This document shows, piece by piece, positions 7,458-15,748 of a stretch of DNA of 25,956 nt (position 1 is its first letter; every line of letters starts with the position of its first letter). Origin of the DNA: Thermoplasmata archaeon (GTDB lineage Archaea; Thermoplasmatota; Thermoplasmata; UBA184); NCBI GenBank assembly GCA_030039915.1, contig JASHUP010000216.1, positions 1-25,956 of the forward strand. Reading direction: 5' to 3'. Position numbers and translations under genes: made by a program. The notes under the pieces were generated by a model. That model saw nothing but the letters and a program-made list of their open reading frames with translations. It ran no database searches and had not been told where the DNA came from.

Positions 7458-8644
7458 GCATTGCTCCCGGCGAGTGTTGATTCGACGTGGGCCAGTTTCG
7501 AAAGAGTCTCCTCGAATTCCCGGACTGGCTGCGATCGATGGACGACCCCGGCGCCGGCCGCGGTGTAGAGGGTTCGGCGAGCGGCGAACCCTGAGCGGAT
7601 TGCGAGCGCGAAATCGGCACGGCCGTGGGGCCGAAGCAGTGCGACCGTCCCGGCATACGGCCCACGCCAGGTCCGTTCCTCTCGACGGAGGAGCTGCGTC
7701 GCGCGGATTTTGGGTGCGCCACTCACCGTTCCCGCGGGGAAGGCCGCTGCCAGAGCTCCCCACGGCCCGACGGTCCGCCGGAGACGGCCTCCGACCCGAC
7801 TGACGAGGTGCTCGAGACGGGCGAACCGCTCCCGTCGCTCCTCCCAGACGAGACGGACGGTGCCGGCGCGAGAGATGGAGCCGAGGTCGTTTCGGGCGAG
7901 GTCGACGAGCATCCGATGCTCGGCGAGCTCCTTGGGATCGCGCGAAAGAGGCAGTCTTCCCCGACGCCGCGCGCCGCTCGGCAGGGTGCCTGCGATCGGA
8001 TTGATGAACGCTCGATCGCCTCGAACCTCGACGACCGATTCCGGGGTCGCACCGACGATCTCTCGGTCTCCGAACTTAAGGTAGTAGAAGTAGGCGAACC
8101 GCTCGGTCGCGCGAAGGAGGTCCGCCCGCTCGAGGAGGTCGGCAGGTCGGGGCCACTCCCGTCGATGCGCGAGGACGACCTGGAACGCCTCGCCGTTGCG
8201 GATCGCGGACACCAGGTTTCGTACGCCTCTCCCGAATTGGCGGAGGGGCAGGCTGTCCCGGATCGGATTCGGGGGGCGACCGACTCGCAAGGGACGGCGA
8301 ACCGGCGGGAGGGTACGCGCAACGCGCCCGTCGCGAACAAAGGCGAGCTCGCCGAGAGGGAACGGGGAGCCTGTCGGGAACCGAGCCAAGGCGGGCTCGA
8401 AGAGGCCCACGGCGTCGAACCCCAGGTAACCGACCACCGCGGACCGGGGTCGCCTCAGTAGCCGTGCGGTCTGACTTGCAATCTCGGCCGGTTGGGTTTT
8501 CGCCGTCAACGCGAACACGTCCTCCGCCCGGTCGAAAGCGAACGCCTCCCCGTTCGGTTCCGCGCTGGTCGGCGAACGTTCGAAGTACCCCGCCACCTCC
8601 CGATCCGGGGCGACCGCACAGAACGAGTCCCAAAGGCTGGTCAT
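7454..8644 (-). CDS. trpE: Anthranilate synthase component I
   Basis: Aminates chorismate and eliminates pyruvate to give anthranilate, using ammonia from TrpG. All chorismate-binding motifs are present: Pro-Ile-Ala-Gly-Thr-Leu-Pro-Ser-Gly at 216-224, Glu-His-Arg-Met-Leu-Val-Asp-Leu-Ala-Arg-Asn-Asp-Leu-Gly at 242-255, Phe-Pro-Ala-Gly-Thr-Val-Ser-Gly-Ala-Pro-Lys at 302-312, and the Gly-Ala-Gly-Val-Val...Glu-Phe-Glu-Glu-Thr segment at 354-370. At 396 residues it is on the short side. The N-terminal regulatory part is compact, and I could not identify the Leu-Leu-Glu-Ser feedback motif, so tryptophan sensitivity is open. ATG overlaps the lysC stop as ATGA. Confidence 0.93.
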   Translation of the reverse strand: MTSLWDSFCAVAPDREVAGYFERSPTSAEPNGEAFAFDRAEDVFALTAKTQPAEIASQTARLLRRPRSAVVGYLGFDAVGLFEPALARFPTGSPFPLGELAFVRDGRVARTLPPVRRPLRVGRPPNPIRDSLPLRQFGRGVRNLVSAIRNGEAFQVVLAHRREWPRPADLLERADLLRATERFAYFYYLKFGDREIVGATPESVVEVRGDRAFINPIAGTLPSGARRRGRLPLSRDPKELAEHRMLVDLARNDLGSISRAGTVRLVWEERRERFARLEHLVSRVGGRLRRTVGPWGALAAAFPAGTVSGAPKIRATQLLRREERTWRGPYAGTVALLRPHGRADFALAIRSGFAARRTLYTAAGAGVVHRSQPVREFEETLSKLAHVESTLAGSNA

Positions 8645-9960
8645 GCGGCCTCCCCGGACACGAGCGCACGATGCAGTTGCCGAAGGACCCTCGGTCCCCT
8701 GCCTTCGGGCACAGCAAGGGAGAGGGCTCGAGGGGTCGCGCTGAATCCCTCTGCCCCGAGAAGGGAACCCCGGGGAAGGTGGTCGAGGTCGTCGAGGACT
8801 CCGTCTCCGATGACGGTGACGAGTGCGACGCGATACGGCCCATCGACCATCGCGGCGGCTTCCCGGGTCACCGGAGCGAGCGCACGGATCGCCGCGAGCA
8901 CTTGCTGAGGCTCCAGCACGAGACAGAGCAAAGCCGACGACGTGTAGAGCTGCACCATGTTGACGCCCGCTTCCGATAGGCGCTGAGAAACCTCTGCCAC
9001 AATTCCGGGGCGCTGGCGACCTCCCGGAACGCGCAGGCGCAAGAGCCGCAGGTGGCGGAGCATCGTCAGCGCGCGGTTGCGGCGACCGGCATGAGCCGGC
9101 GCGATCGTCGTGACGACCGTCGGGTCGTCCAGCGAACGCACCCGGAGGACCATCCCCTCGGCGCGAGCGGGCTCGATCGTGAGCGGATGGAGTACGCGTG
9201 CACCGAACTGGGCGAGTTCCTCCGCTTCTTCGTACGAGAGTTCTGGAATCGGGCGCGCGTCCGGAACTTCCTTGGGGTCGGCGGAGAGAACGGCGACGTG
9301 ACGTTTGATCAGCTCGACGCGGGAGGCGCCGAGGAGGGCGCCGATCGCAGCGGCGGCGTAGTCCGACCCGCCTCGCCCCAGCGTGGCGACGCGCCCCTCA
9401 AGGCTCCGTCCGAAGTACCCGGTGACGATCGGCAGTTCTCCGCGGGCGAGGCGCCGGCCGAGACCTCTCCGAACAGCCTGCCGCGACCGGTCGAAGAGGA
9501 TGCACGAGGCGCCGTAGGCGTTGTCGGTGATGAGTCCGAGGTGATCGGCTTCGACGGCCACGCCGGGAAGCCCATCGGATCGCAGGCGAGCGGCGAGCCA
9601 GTGGACCGCGAGGCGCTCCCCTTGGCTGAGCACGCGATCCGACAGCGCGGGATCCGGCCGGGGGGTCGACTCGACCAGCGCAAAGAGCCGCGCCAATCGC
9701 TCCAGCTGGCGGCGGCCGGCCCACGGTAGGCCCGGGTGGTCGTCTCTCAGGCGGTCCAGGACCTCTTGGTGTCGGTCCCTCGAACGGGGATGAGCGAGGG
9801 CGTCGCTGAGCAGGTCGGTCACCCCTTCCCGAGCCGAAGCCACGACGACGAGCGGCGCGCCTTCCGCGGTCAGCTCCCGCACATCATGGAGCACTCGAGC
9901 GGGGTCGGCGAGCGAGGCCCCGCCGAATTTGAGGACGACCGGCCGCTTTGATCGAGTCAC
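8641..9960 (-). CDS. lysC: Aspartate kinase
   Basis: Phosphorylates aspartate to 4-phosphoaspartate, the first step to aspartate semialdehyde. 439 residues: an amino-acid kinase domain (to about 290), then two ACT-like regulatory repeats (about 300-365 and 372-432). The N-terminal signature reads Lys-Phe-Gly-Gly-Ala-Ser at 11-16 where most homologues have Lys-Phe-Gly-Gly-Thr-Ser. Later landmarks are Gly-Arg-Gly-Gly-Ser-Asp-Tyr, Asp-Pro-Lys-Glu-Val-Pro-Asp-Ala and Ser-Tyr-Glu-Glu-Ala-x-Glu-Leu...Gly-Ala-x-Val-Leu-His-Pro. The GTG at 9960 overlaps the asd stop as GTGA and precedes the first strand; the frame extends to 11133 antisense to nothing useful and is discarded. Placement inside an aro-trp array is unusual. 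Confidence 0.9.
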   Translation of the reverse strand: MTRSKRPVVLKFGGASLADPARVLHDVRELTAEGAPLVVVASAREGVTDLLSDALAHPRSRDRHQEVLDRLRDDHPGLPWAGRRQLERLARLFALVESTPRPDPALSDRVLSQGERLAVHWLAARLRSDGLPGVAVEADHLGLITDNAYGASCILFDRSRQAVRRGLGRRLARGELPIVTGYFGRSLEGRVATLGRGGSDYAAAAIGALLGASRVELIKRHVAVLSADPKEVPDARPIPELSYEEAEELAQFGARVLHPLTIEPARAEGMVLRVRSLDDPTVVTTIAPAHAGRRNRALTMLRHLRLLRLRVPGGRQRPGIVAEVSQRLSEAGVNMVQLYTSSALLCLVLEPQQVLAAIRALAPVTREAAAMVDGPYRVALVTVIGDGVLDDLDHLPRGSLLGAEGFSATPRALSLAVPEGRGPRVLRQLHRALVSGEAA

Positions 9961-11039
9961 CGCGAACGCTCCGGGCGCGGACCGAGAAGGCCCGTCCTCA
10001 GCGCGAGTTCCGCGTTGAGGACGGAAGTCCCCGCCCCACCGCGCACCGCGTTGTGAGAAAGGACGAAGAATCGAAGGTACGGAGGACTCCATCGCACCCG
10101 GCCGACGACCGCCGCCATCCCGCGAGCCCGCGCGGGATGCCCGGCCCATAGGTCCCGAAGAGGCTGCGGACGGTCGGGCTCGGCGCGCACTTCGACCGGC
10201 GGGCACGGAGCCGTAGGCAGGTCGAGGCTGTGAAGCGGGTCGAAGGTCGTCCAGGCCCTTACGAGCTCGGCGAGCGCCGGGCGAGCGTCCGCCTCCACCG
10301 TCACGGCCTCGAGGTGGCCGTCCCGAGTTGCCACTCGGGCACAGTGCGCGAGGATCGGCATCGACGCCGGCCAAACCCGGCCCGCACGGAGCCTTCCCAG
10401 GATTCGCTGGGATTCCAGGGTGACCTTCTCTTCCTCTTCTCGGATGTACGGGACGACGTTGTCGGCGATAGCGAGCGACGGGACCCCCGGATATCCGGCG
10501 CCCGAGAGCGCCTGATACGTGGCCACGTGGACCGTCTTCGCGCGCAGGAGAGTTCGAATCGGCGCGAGCGCCAGCACGAGCCCCGCGGCGGAGCAATTCG
10601 GGTCGGTGACGAGAACGGCCTTTCTGGTGCGACCCTGCGCAAGAACTGCGAGATGGTCCGCGTTCACCTCCGGCACCAGGAGCGGCACGCCGGGGTCCAT
10701 CCGGTGGTCGGCCGCGTTCGAAAAAACCGAGATCCCTCGCCGAACGAGTTCGGACTCGAATGCCCCCGCGGTGCCGGACGGAAGCGCGGAGAAGGCGATC
10801 CGGACGCGCTCGCGCTCGAGCGCCGCGGCGGAACGCACGGCGAGGGCCTGGTCGGCGAGCGAGGGCGGAGGGGGTTCGGCGAGCTGCCACACGTCGGAGA
10901 GCGCACGACCCTGCGACCGCTCGGTCGACACGAGAATGGTCGGCTCGAACCAGGGATGGTCCCCGAGCAAACGGGCGAAGTGCTGACCGATGTATCCGCT
11001 CGCCCCCAGGATCGCACAGCGGAGCCGAGGCTCGGTCAT
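9957..11039 (-). CDS. asd: Aspartate-semialdehyde dehydrogenase, archaeal type
   Basis: Reduces 4-phosphoaspartate with NADPH to aspartate semialdehyde, used for threonine, methionine and lysine. In archaea with the ADH route it is also a precursor of 3-dehydroquinate. 360 residues from the ATG at 11039, which overlaps the aroC stop as ATGA. The nucleotide-binding Gly-Ala-Ser-Gly-Tyr-Ile-Gly is at 12-18. The catalytic cysteine is Cys149 in Thr-Asp-Pro-Asn-Cys-Ser-Ala-Ala-Gly, and the His in Arg-Asp-Gly-His-Leu-Glu is the likely acid/base. Forms a kinase-dehydrogenase pair with the next gene, lysC (GTGA overlap). Confidence 0.93.
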   Translation of the reverse strand: MTEPRLRCAILGASGYIGQHFARLLGDHPWFEPTILVSTERSQGRALSDVWQLAEPPPPSLADQALAVRSAAALERERVRIAFSALPSGTAGAFESELVRRGISVFSNAADHRMDPGVPLLVPEVNADHLAVLAQGRTRKAVLVTDPNCSAAGLVLALAPIRTLLRAKTVHVATYQALSGAGYPGVPSLAIADNVVPYIREEEEKVTLESQRILGRLRAGRVWPASMPILAHCARVATRDGHLEAVTVEADARPALAELVRAWTTFDPLHSLDLPTAPCPPVEVRAEPDRPQPLRDLWAGHPARARGMAAVVGRVRWSPPYLRFFVLSHNAVRGGAGTSVLNAELALRTGLLGPRPERSR

Positions 11040-12121
11040 GGGACAAATCCTCCCCGAAGGTAGAGGTCGGCGAGCGCAACTGCAGCGATGGACTCGAGGA
11101 CGACCACCGCACGAGGAACGATGCACGGGTCATGACGGCCCTGGATTCCGAGGGTCGCGGGCGTGTGATCGAGAAGGTTCACCGTGCGCTGGGGCCGGGC
11201 GATGGACGACGTCGGCTTGACCGCGACCCGGAAGATCACCGGCATTCCCGTTGACAGGCCACCGAGGATTCCCCCCGCGTGGTTGGTCTCGGTGCGAACC
11301 GCTCCGTTGACCCAGACGAACGGGTCGTTGTGTTGACTCCCCTTCATGCGGGTCGCGCGAAACCCGGCGCCGAACTCAACCGCCTTCACCGCGGGGACCG
11401 AGAAGGCGAGGTGGGCGACCACGCTCTCGATCGAGTCGAAGAACGGCTCGCCGACCCCGACCGGCAATCCTTCTGCGCGTACCTCCACGACGCCCCCGAG
11501 ACTGTCGCCCTCGCGACGAGTCTCGGCGATGGCCGCCTCCATGCGGCGGGCGGCCTGAGGATCGGGACAACCAACTTCGTTCGCTCGGGCTCGCGTCCGC
11601 ATGTCGCCGAGTGGCTCCGTGTCGGGAACATCAGCTTCGATCTCGCCGATGGACCGAGTGAATGCCACGACCTCGGTTCCGCGGGCGGATAGGAGCGTTT
11701 TCGCTACGGAACCGGCGATGACGAGGCCCACGGTCATTCGGCCGGAGAAAATTCCCCCGCCCGACAGGTCGGCGTCGGGCCCGTACCGCACTCGGGCCGG
11801 AAAATCGGCGTGACCGGGACGGGGCGTGTCCTTCATCCGGTCGTACGGCGCCCGGACGACATCCTCATTCGCGACGTGGGCCCGGAACGTGAGGCCATCG
11901 GATCGGCCATCTCGGACGCCGGATTCGATCACGAGTCGATCCTCCTCGTGTCGCCGGGTCGCCAGCCGACGCCCGACGGGGCGCCGCCGGTCGAGGTCCG
12001 CTTGAATCGCAACGGCATCGATGGGAGTCCCAACGGGGATACCGTCGACGTCGACCCCGACCGAAGGTCCGTGACTCGACCCGGACAACGTCACCCGAAA
12101 TCGCTCTCCGAATCGCATCAT
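11036..12121 (-). CDS. aroC: Chorismate synthase
   Basis: Eliminates phosphate from EPSP to form chorismate, using reduced FMN. 361 residues. The first signature reads Gly-Ser-Ser-His-Gly (14-18) in place of Gly-Glu-Ser-His-Gly, keeping the Ser-His-Gly core with His17. Arg-Pro-Gly-His-Ala-Asp follows near 100, then a Gly-Gly-Gly-x-x-Ser-x-Arg-x-Thr motif, Lys-Gly-Ser-Gln-His-Asn-Asp, Asn-His-Ala-Gly-Gly-Ile-Leu-Gly-Gly and the C-terminal Gly-Arg-His-Asp-Pro-Cys. Two ATG codons lie in a row; the first (12121) makes the standard ATGA overlap with aroA and is chosen. Confidence 0.93.
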   Translation of the reverse strand: MMRFGERFRVTLSGSSHGPSVGVDVDGIPVGTPIDAVAIQADLDRRRPVGRRLATRRHEEDRLVIESGVRDGRSDGLTFRAHVANEDVVRAPYDRMKDTPRPGHADFPARVRYGPDADLSGGGIFSGRMTVGLVIAGSVAKTLLSARGTEVVAFTRSIGEIEADVPDTEPLGDMRTRARANEVGCPDPQAARRMEAAIAETRREGDSLGGVVEVRAEGLPVGVGEPFFDSIESVVAHLAFSVPAVKAVEFGAGFRATRMKGSQHNDPFVWVNGAVRTETNHAGGILGGLSTGMPVIFRVAVKPTSSIARPQRTVNLLDHTPATLGIQGRHDPCIVPRAVVVLESIAAVALADLYLRGGFVP

Positions 12122-13392
12122 ACGCTTCGTCCCCCGCTCGAGATCCGAGCGAAGTCCTCCCAAAAGTCGGGGTACGATTTGCGAACCGCGCCCACGTTTC
12201 CGACGAACGACTCGCGATCGCCCGCGAGGGCCCCGACGGCGGCGCTCATCACCAGGCGATGGTCTGTAAGCCCGGGGAGGTCGAAGCCGCGCGGATGGGA
12301 AGTTCCCTCGATACTAAGCCCGCCCGGCCCCTGCTTGACCCGGGCGCCGATTCGACGGGCGAGCTCGACGGTTGCGGATCTGCGATCGGACTCCTTCCAC
12401 ACGACGTGCTCGGCCCCTGTGATCCGGCTCACTCCGGGGATGGTCGCCGCGATGACCCCCGCGAGGGGATAGAGATCCGGACTGTTCGTTAGATCGACTC
12501 GGAAAGGTCGATGTCGGTCCCCCCTGACCGTCGCGCCATCCGAGTGTTCCTTCACGCGAGCACCCGCCGATCGAAGCAATCGAAGAACGGCGAGGTCCGC
12601 CTGAGGCCAGCGAGCGGCGACTCCCCGGACCCGCACTTCCCCTCCGCTCACGGCCGCCGCGGCCCACAGGTAGGCGGCCGAGGACGCGTCTCCCGGCACC
12701 CGGAAGTCGGTCCCCCCGAGCCGCTGGCCGCCCGGGATCCGGAATCGACGACCCCGCCGCCCGACCCGTATGCCGTGGTGATCGAGGACCGCTAGGGTTG
12801 CGTCGATGTACGGCTGTGAGACCACCCGTCCGGTTAACTCGATCGTCGAATCGCCGTCGAGCGTGGGAAGCACCAGCAATAGGGCCGACGCGAACTGGGA
12901 GCTTTGCGAGGCATCCAGGGAGACCTCGCCGGCCCGAAGCGGTCCCCTGATCTCGATCGGCAAACCCGACCGCCCCGAACGCCGGCACGCTGCGCCCAAC
13001 CGTCGGAGGGCGCGGAGGAGCTCGTCCATCGGCCGCTCGCCGAGACGGGGTGCGCCGGTGAGCTCCGTCGTGCAAGTGGAGCGAGCCGCGAGCGCGGAGG
13101 CCAGCCTCAACGTCGTGCCCGACTCCCGACAGTTGATCCGGACCTTCTTCCGGTCAAAGGGTGCCGACGGGGCTTCGACCCGCCACTCGTGGCGGCGACG
13201 TGCCACGGGTGTCCCCAAGCGCGCCACGGCGCTCGCGGTGGCGCGCGTGTCGTCCGAGTCGAGCGGGTCGCGTATTCGAAAAGGACGACGAGCCAGATGG
13301 CCGACCACGATCGCCCGGTGGGTGTAGCTCTTCGAAGGAGGAGCCGTCACCTCCCCCGACACCGGGCCCGGCCGGATGCAGAACTCGCTCAC
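12118..13392 (-). CDS. aroA: 3-phosphoshikimate 1-carboxyvinyltransferase (EPSP synthase)
   Basis: Adds enolpyruvate from PEP to shikimate 3-phosphate. 424 residues from a GTG at 13392 that overlaps the aroK stop as GTGA. Motifs in order: Pro-Pro-Ser-Lys-Ser-Tyr-Thr-His-Arg at 18-26; Glu-Ser-Gly-Thr-Thr-Leu-Arg near 92; Ser-Gln-Ser-Ser-Gln-Phe-Ala-Ser-Ala-Leu; Pro-Gly-Asp-Ala-Ser-Ser-Ala-Ala-Tyr; Lys-Glu-Ser-Asp-Arg; and Thr-Asp-His-Arg-Leu-Val-Met. The His-Arg in the last motif replaces the more common Asp-His-Arg-Met ending only in the hydrophobic position. The upstream extension to 13641 lies over aroK and has no EPSP-synthase content. Confidence 0.93.
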   Translation of the reverse strand: MSEFCIRPGPVSGEVTAPPSKSYTHRAIVVGHLARRPFRIRDPLDSDDTRATASAVARLGTPVARRRHEWRVEAPSAPFDRKKVRINCRESGTTLRLASALAARSTCTTELTGAPRLGERPMDELLRALRRLGAACRRSGRSGLPIEIRGPLRAGEVSLDASQSSQFASALLLVLPTLDGDSTIELTGRVVSQPYIDATLAVLDHHGIRVGRRGRRFRIPGGQRLGGTDFRVPGDASSAAYLWAAAAVSGGEVRVRGVAARWPQADLAVLRLLRSAGARVKEHSDGATVRGDRHRPFRVDLTNSPDLYPLAGVIAATIPGVSRITGAEHVVWKESDRRSATVELARRIGARVKQGPGGLSIEGTSHPRGFDLPGLTDHRLVMSAAVGALAGDRESFVGNVGAVRKSYPDFWEDFARISSGGRSV

Positions 13393-14264
13393 CGGACCTC
13401 CTCCGGAGAAGCGGAAGAATGGGAAAACGGAACGATCAGCTTGCGGGCAGCGTCGTCCGGTAGGACCCGTAGAAGGTTCGGAAGTCGGTCGATCGGAGCG
13501 ATCGCCGCGAGGGTGGGACCGAGCCCGCTTACTCCGGAAGCGATGGCGCCTTGGGCACGAAGGCGGGCCCGAATTTCTCCGTACTCGTAGCCCATCGCCC
13601 GCTCCACGAGCTCGGAGTTCAGTCGCATCGCGGTTGCCCAATCTCCCTCCCGCGCTGCAGCGACGACAAGCTCGCCGGCGCTCCTCTCTCCGGCAAACGA
13701 GGAGAGCACATTGGGAGACGGCGGGTGAGGGGTCCCAGGAATGTAGAGCACGACACCCCAGGAAGGGTCGACCGCGGTTCGCTGGAGCAGCTCCCCTCGC
13801 GGATTGTCCGTTAGGAGGAATCCTGGCACCAGTCCCGCAAGCGCGTCATCGAGAGCTCCGGTGGCGCTGACTCCCACGTGCCGTCCGACCTCGGCCGAGG
13901 CCCGACCGACATCGAGAGCGGAAGGTTGCCTTCCCGCGGCTCGCGCGACCGCCAAAATCACCGCAGTGCTGACTGCGCTCGAGCTCTTCAGACCCCGAGC
14001 GACCGGGATTCCCGAATCGATCGAGAGCTGCGCTCGAATGCCTCCGTCGGGAAAGTAGTGGGAGAGTCCGGCTCGCAATGACTCCTCGACGACGGGAGTA
14101 CGCGATGGACCCGGGATGTCGAGAACCGGGGAAGCGTCGCTCGCTTGACGTTCGACCCGCACGTGAGCCGCGACACGTAGTTCGATTCCCGCGGCGCACC
14201 CGATCCCGGTCGACAGGGCATTCGCGACCGTGATGGCCGCGGAGGTCCGAGACTCGCCGATCAT
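13389..14264 (-). CDS. aroK: Shikimate kinase, archaeal GHMP-kinase type
   Basis: Phosphorylates shikimate at O3. The protein belongs to the GHMP kinase family used by archaea, unrelated to bacterial P-loop AroK. The ATP-binding motif Ile-Pro-Val-Ala-Arg-Gly-Leu-Lys-Ser-Ser-Ser-Ala is at 86-97. A second family segment, Gly-Ala-x-Asp-Asp-Ala, lies near 135, and the C-terminal Gly-Val-Ser-Gly-Leu-Gly-Pro-Thr near 243-250 matches the third GHMP motif. 291 residues, normal for the family. ATG overlaps the aroDE stop, and its stop overlaps the aroA start. Confidence 0.92.
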   Translation of the reverse strand: MIGESRTSAAITVANALSTGIGCAAGIELRVAAHVRVERQASDASPVLDIPGPSRTPVVEESLRAGLSHYFPDGGIRAQLSIDSGIPVARGLKSSSAVSTAVILAVARAAGRQPSALDVGRASAEVGRHVGVSATGALDDALAGLVPGFLLTDNPRGELLQRTAVDPSWGVVLYIPGTPHPPSPNVLSSFAGERSAGELVVAAAREGDWATAMRLNSELVERAMGYEYGEIRARLRAQGAIASGVSGLGPTLAAIAPIDRLPNLLRVLPDDAARKLIVPFSHSSASPEEVR

Positions 14265-15748
14265 GCGATCGCCTCCAGCACCGCGTCGATCAGCTCAGGC
14301 GCGGGTTCCTCGCCCCACCAAATCCCGTAGCTCGCTGCGGCCTGGTACACCAGAAGCCGGGACCCGTCTTCGTAGGTCACGCCGGCAGCTTCGGTGGAAA
14401 GCCTCACGACTGGGTCTTCGGCCCGGTAGACCCAATCCACGAGATGTCCTCCTCGAAGGAGCCACTCGGGTCTCGGAAACTCTCCGGCCCCCGGGTCGCC
14501 GCGACCGATCGGTGTCGCGTGGACGACCAGCTTCGTCCGGAACACTTCGTCCGGACCGACAGCCTGGGCACCGAACTCCCGAGCGAGGGCGGTCGCGCGG
14601 TCGGGACGACGCGCCCAGACACGAGCTTCCACCCCCAGCGTTCGCGCGGCCGCCAACGTGGCTCGCGCGGCCCCTCCCGCACCGATCACCCCGATGGCCG
14701 TCGCGTCCCAGATCCCCGCCGATCGTAGCTCCTCCAGCCGGCGCAGGATGGCCGCGAGGTCCGTGTTCTCGGCAACGACTTCATCTTGCTCGAACGAGAG
14801 GGTGTTGGCAACCCCGCATGCCTCGGCGCCCGCCCCGAGACGGTCCGCCACCTCCAGGGCCGCCTCTTTGAACGGATGCGTGACGTTGAGCCCGCGGAAT
14901 CCACCGCTAATCAACTGCGGGATCGCGTCGACGAGCTCCTGTTGGTCAAGCAGGTCGAGAGCGAGGTACAGACCGACTTTTTGTTCTGCTCGCATCCAAC
15001 GGGCGTGGACCGACGGACTGAGAGAGTGTGCCACGGGATGGCCGACCACGGCAAACAGCGGAGCGTCGTCCTCCGACATCACGAACGGCCGCAGACGATC
15101 CACGGGAATCTGACTTGTCTCGACCGTGCCCACGGCCGAATCGTCCGGTAGAGCGGCGTAGACGAATGGGAATCCGAATCTCCGAGACCACGCTCGGAGG
15201 AGAGGTCCAGAGGGCCCTACCGTATGCACCACCAGGGCGTTTTCTCCGGGCGGTGGCAACATGGGGACAAACTCCGTAAGGAGCTGTCCCACCGTGGCCG
15301 GAACCACTATCTTCCGCACGGACCCGAATGGCCCGGGCTCGCGAACGAGCCGACCCCATTCGCTCGCCGTCACGTACGTCGTGGAGTGACTCGAGACGAT
15401 CAGACCCCTCTTCCCGGGCCGCGAGAGTTCGGTCGCCTTGGGGAGGTCCCGGGCCAGCTCCACGTCAATCTCCCGAAAAGGATGGCTCGCCATCTGGTGG
15501 ATCAGCCGCGCCCTCTCGTCGGGGTCGTCGGGACCCTCTCCTCCTTCCGCCCGAGAGCGCAAGGTTCCAACCAGCGGGACGCCCGCTGGGAACAGTTCAC
15601 CGAGCTTTCGAAACTCGTCTGGCGGAAACCGATCACATCTCACCTCCGCGAGGTCGGCGCCCGCCCCGCGAGCCGCCTCGATCTGAGCCCGCGCCTCCTT
15701 CACGGTTCGCGCGGGCAAACTAACCACGAGGGCGGGCGCAGCGCTCAT
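14261..15748 (-). CDS. aroDE: Fused 3-dehydroquinate dehydratase (type I) / shikimate dehydrogenase
   Basis: Bifunctional protein of 495 residues covering two consecutive steps, dehydroquinate to dehydroshikimate to shikimate. Residues 1-225 are a type I dehydratase: Glu35 (Glu-Val-Arg-Cys-Asp), His121 (Ser-Ser-His-Ser) and the Schiff-base Lys146 (Arg-Lys-Ile). Residues 230-495 are the NADP-dependent dehydrogenase: His-Ser-Leu-Ser-Pro-Ser-x-His at 241-248, catalytic Lys294 (Asn-Val-Thr-His-Pro-Phe-Lys), Asp330 (Glu-Asn-Thr-Asp), and a Gly-Ala-Gly-Gly-Ala-Ala nucleotide loop at 356-361. No stop codon or frameshift separates the halves. AroD-AroE fusions are known in plants and some microbes. 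Both ends overlap neighbours as ATGA. Confidence 0.95.
   Translation of the reverse strand: MSAAPALVVSLPARTVKEARAQIEAARGAGADLAEVRCDRFPPDEFRKLGELFPAGVPLVGTLRSRAEGGEGPDDPDERARLIHQMASHPFREIDVELARDLPKATELSRPGKRGLIVSSHSTTYVTASEWGRLVREPGPFGSVRKIVVPATVGQLLTEFVPMLPPPGENALVVHTVGPSGPLLRAWSRRFGFPFVYAALPDDSAVGTVETSQIPVDRLRPFVMSEDDAPLFAVVGHPVAHSLSPSVHARWMRAEQKVGLYLALDLLDQQELVDAIPQLISGGFRGLNVTHPFKEAALEVADRLGAGAEACGVANTLSFEQDEVVAENTDLAAILRRLEELRSAGIWDATAIGVIGAGGAARATLAAARTLGVEARVWARRPDRATALAREFGAQAVGPDEVFRTKLVVHATPIGRGDPGAGEFPRPEWLLRGGHLVDWVYRAEDPVVRLSTEAAGVTYEDGSRLLVYQAAASYGIWWGEEPAPELIDAVLEAIA

Noticed and set aside
8641..11133. 830-residue open frame on the minus strand extending lysC upstream across asd
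   Set aside because: The upstream 390 residues are Arg/Ser/Pro-rich, have no domain and lie in another frame of asd. The kinase signature begins right after the GTG at 9960.
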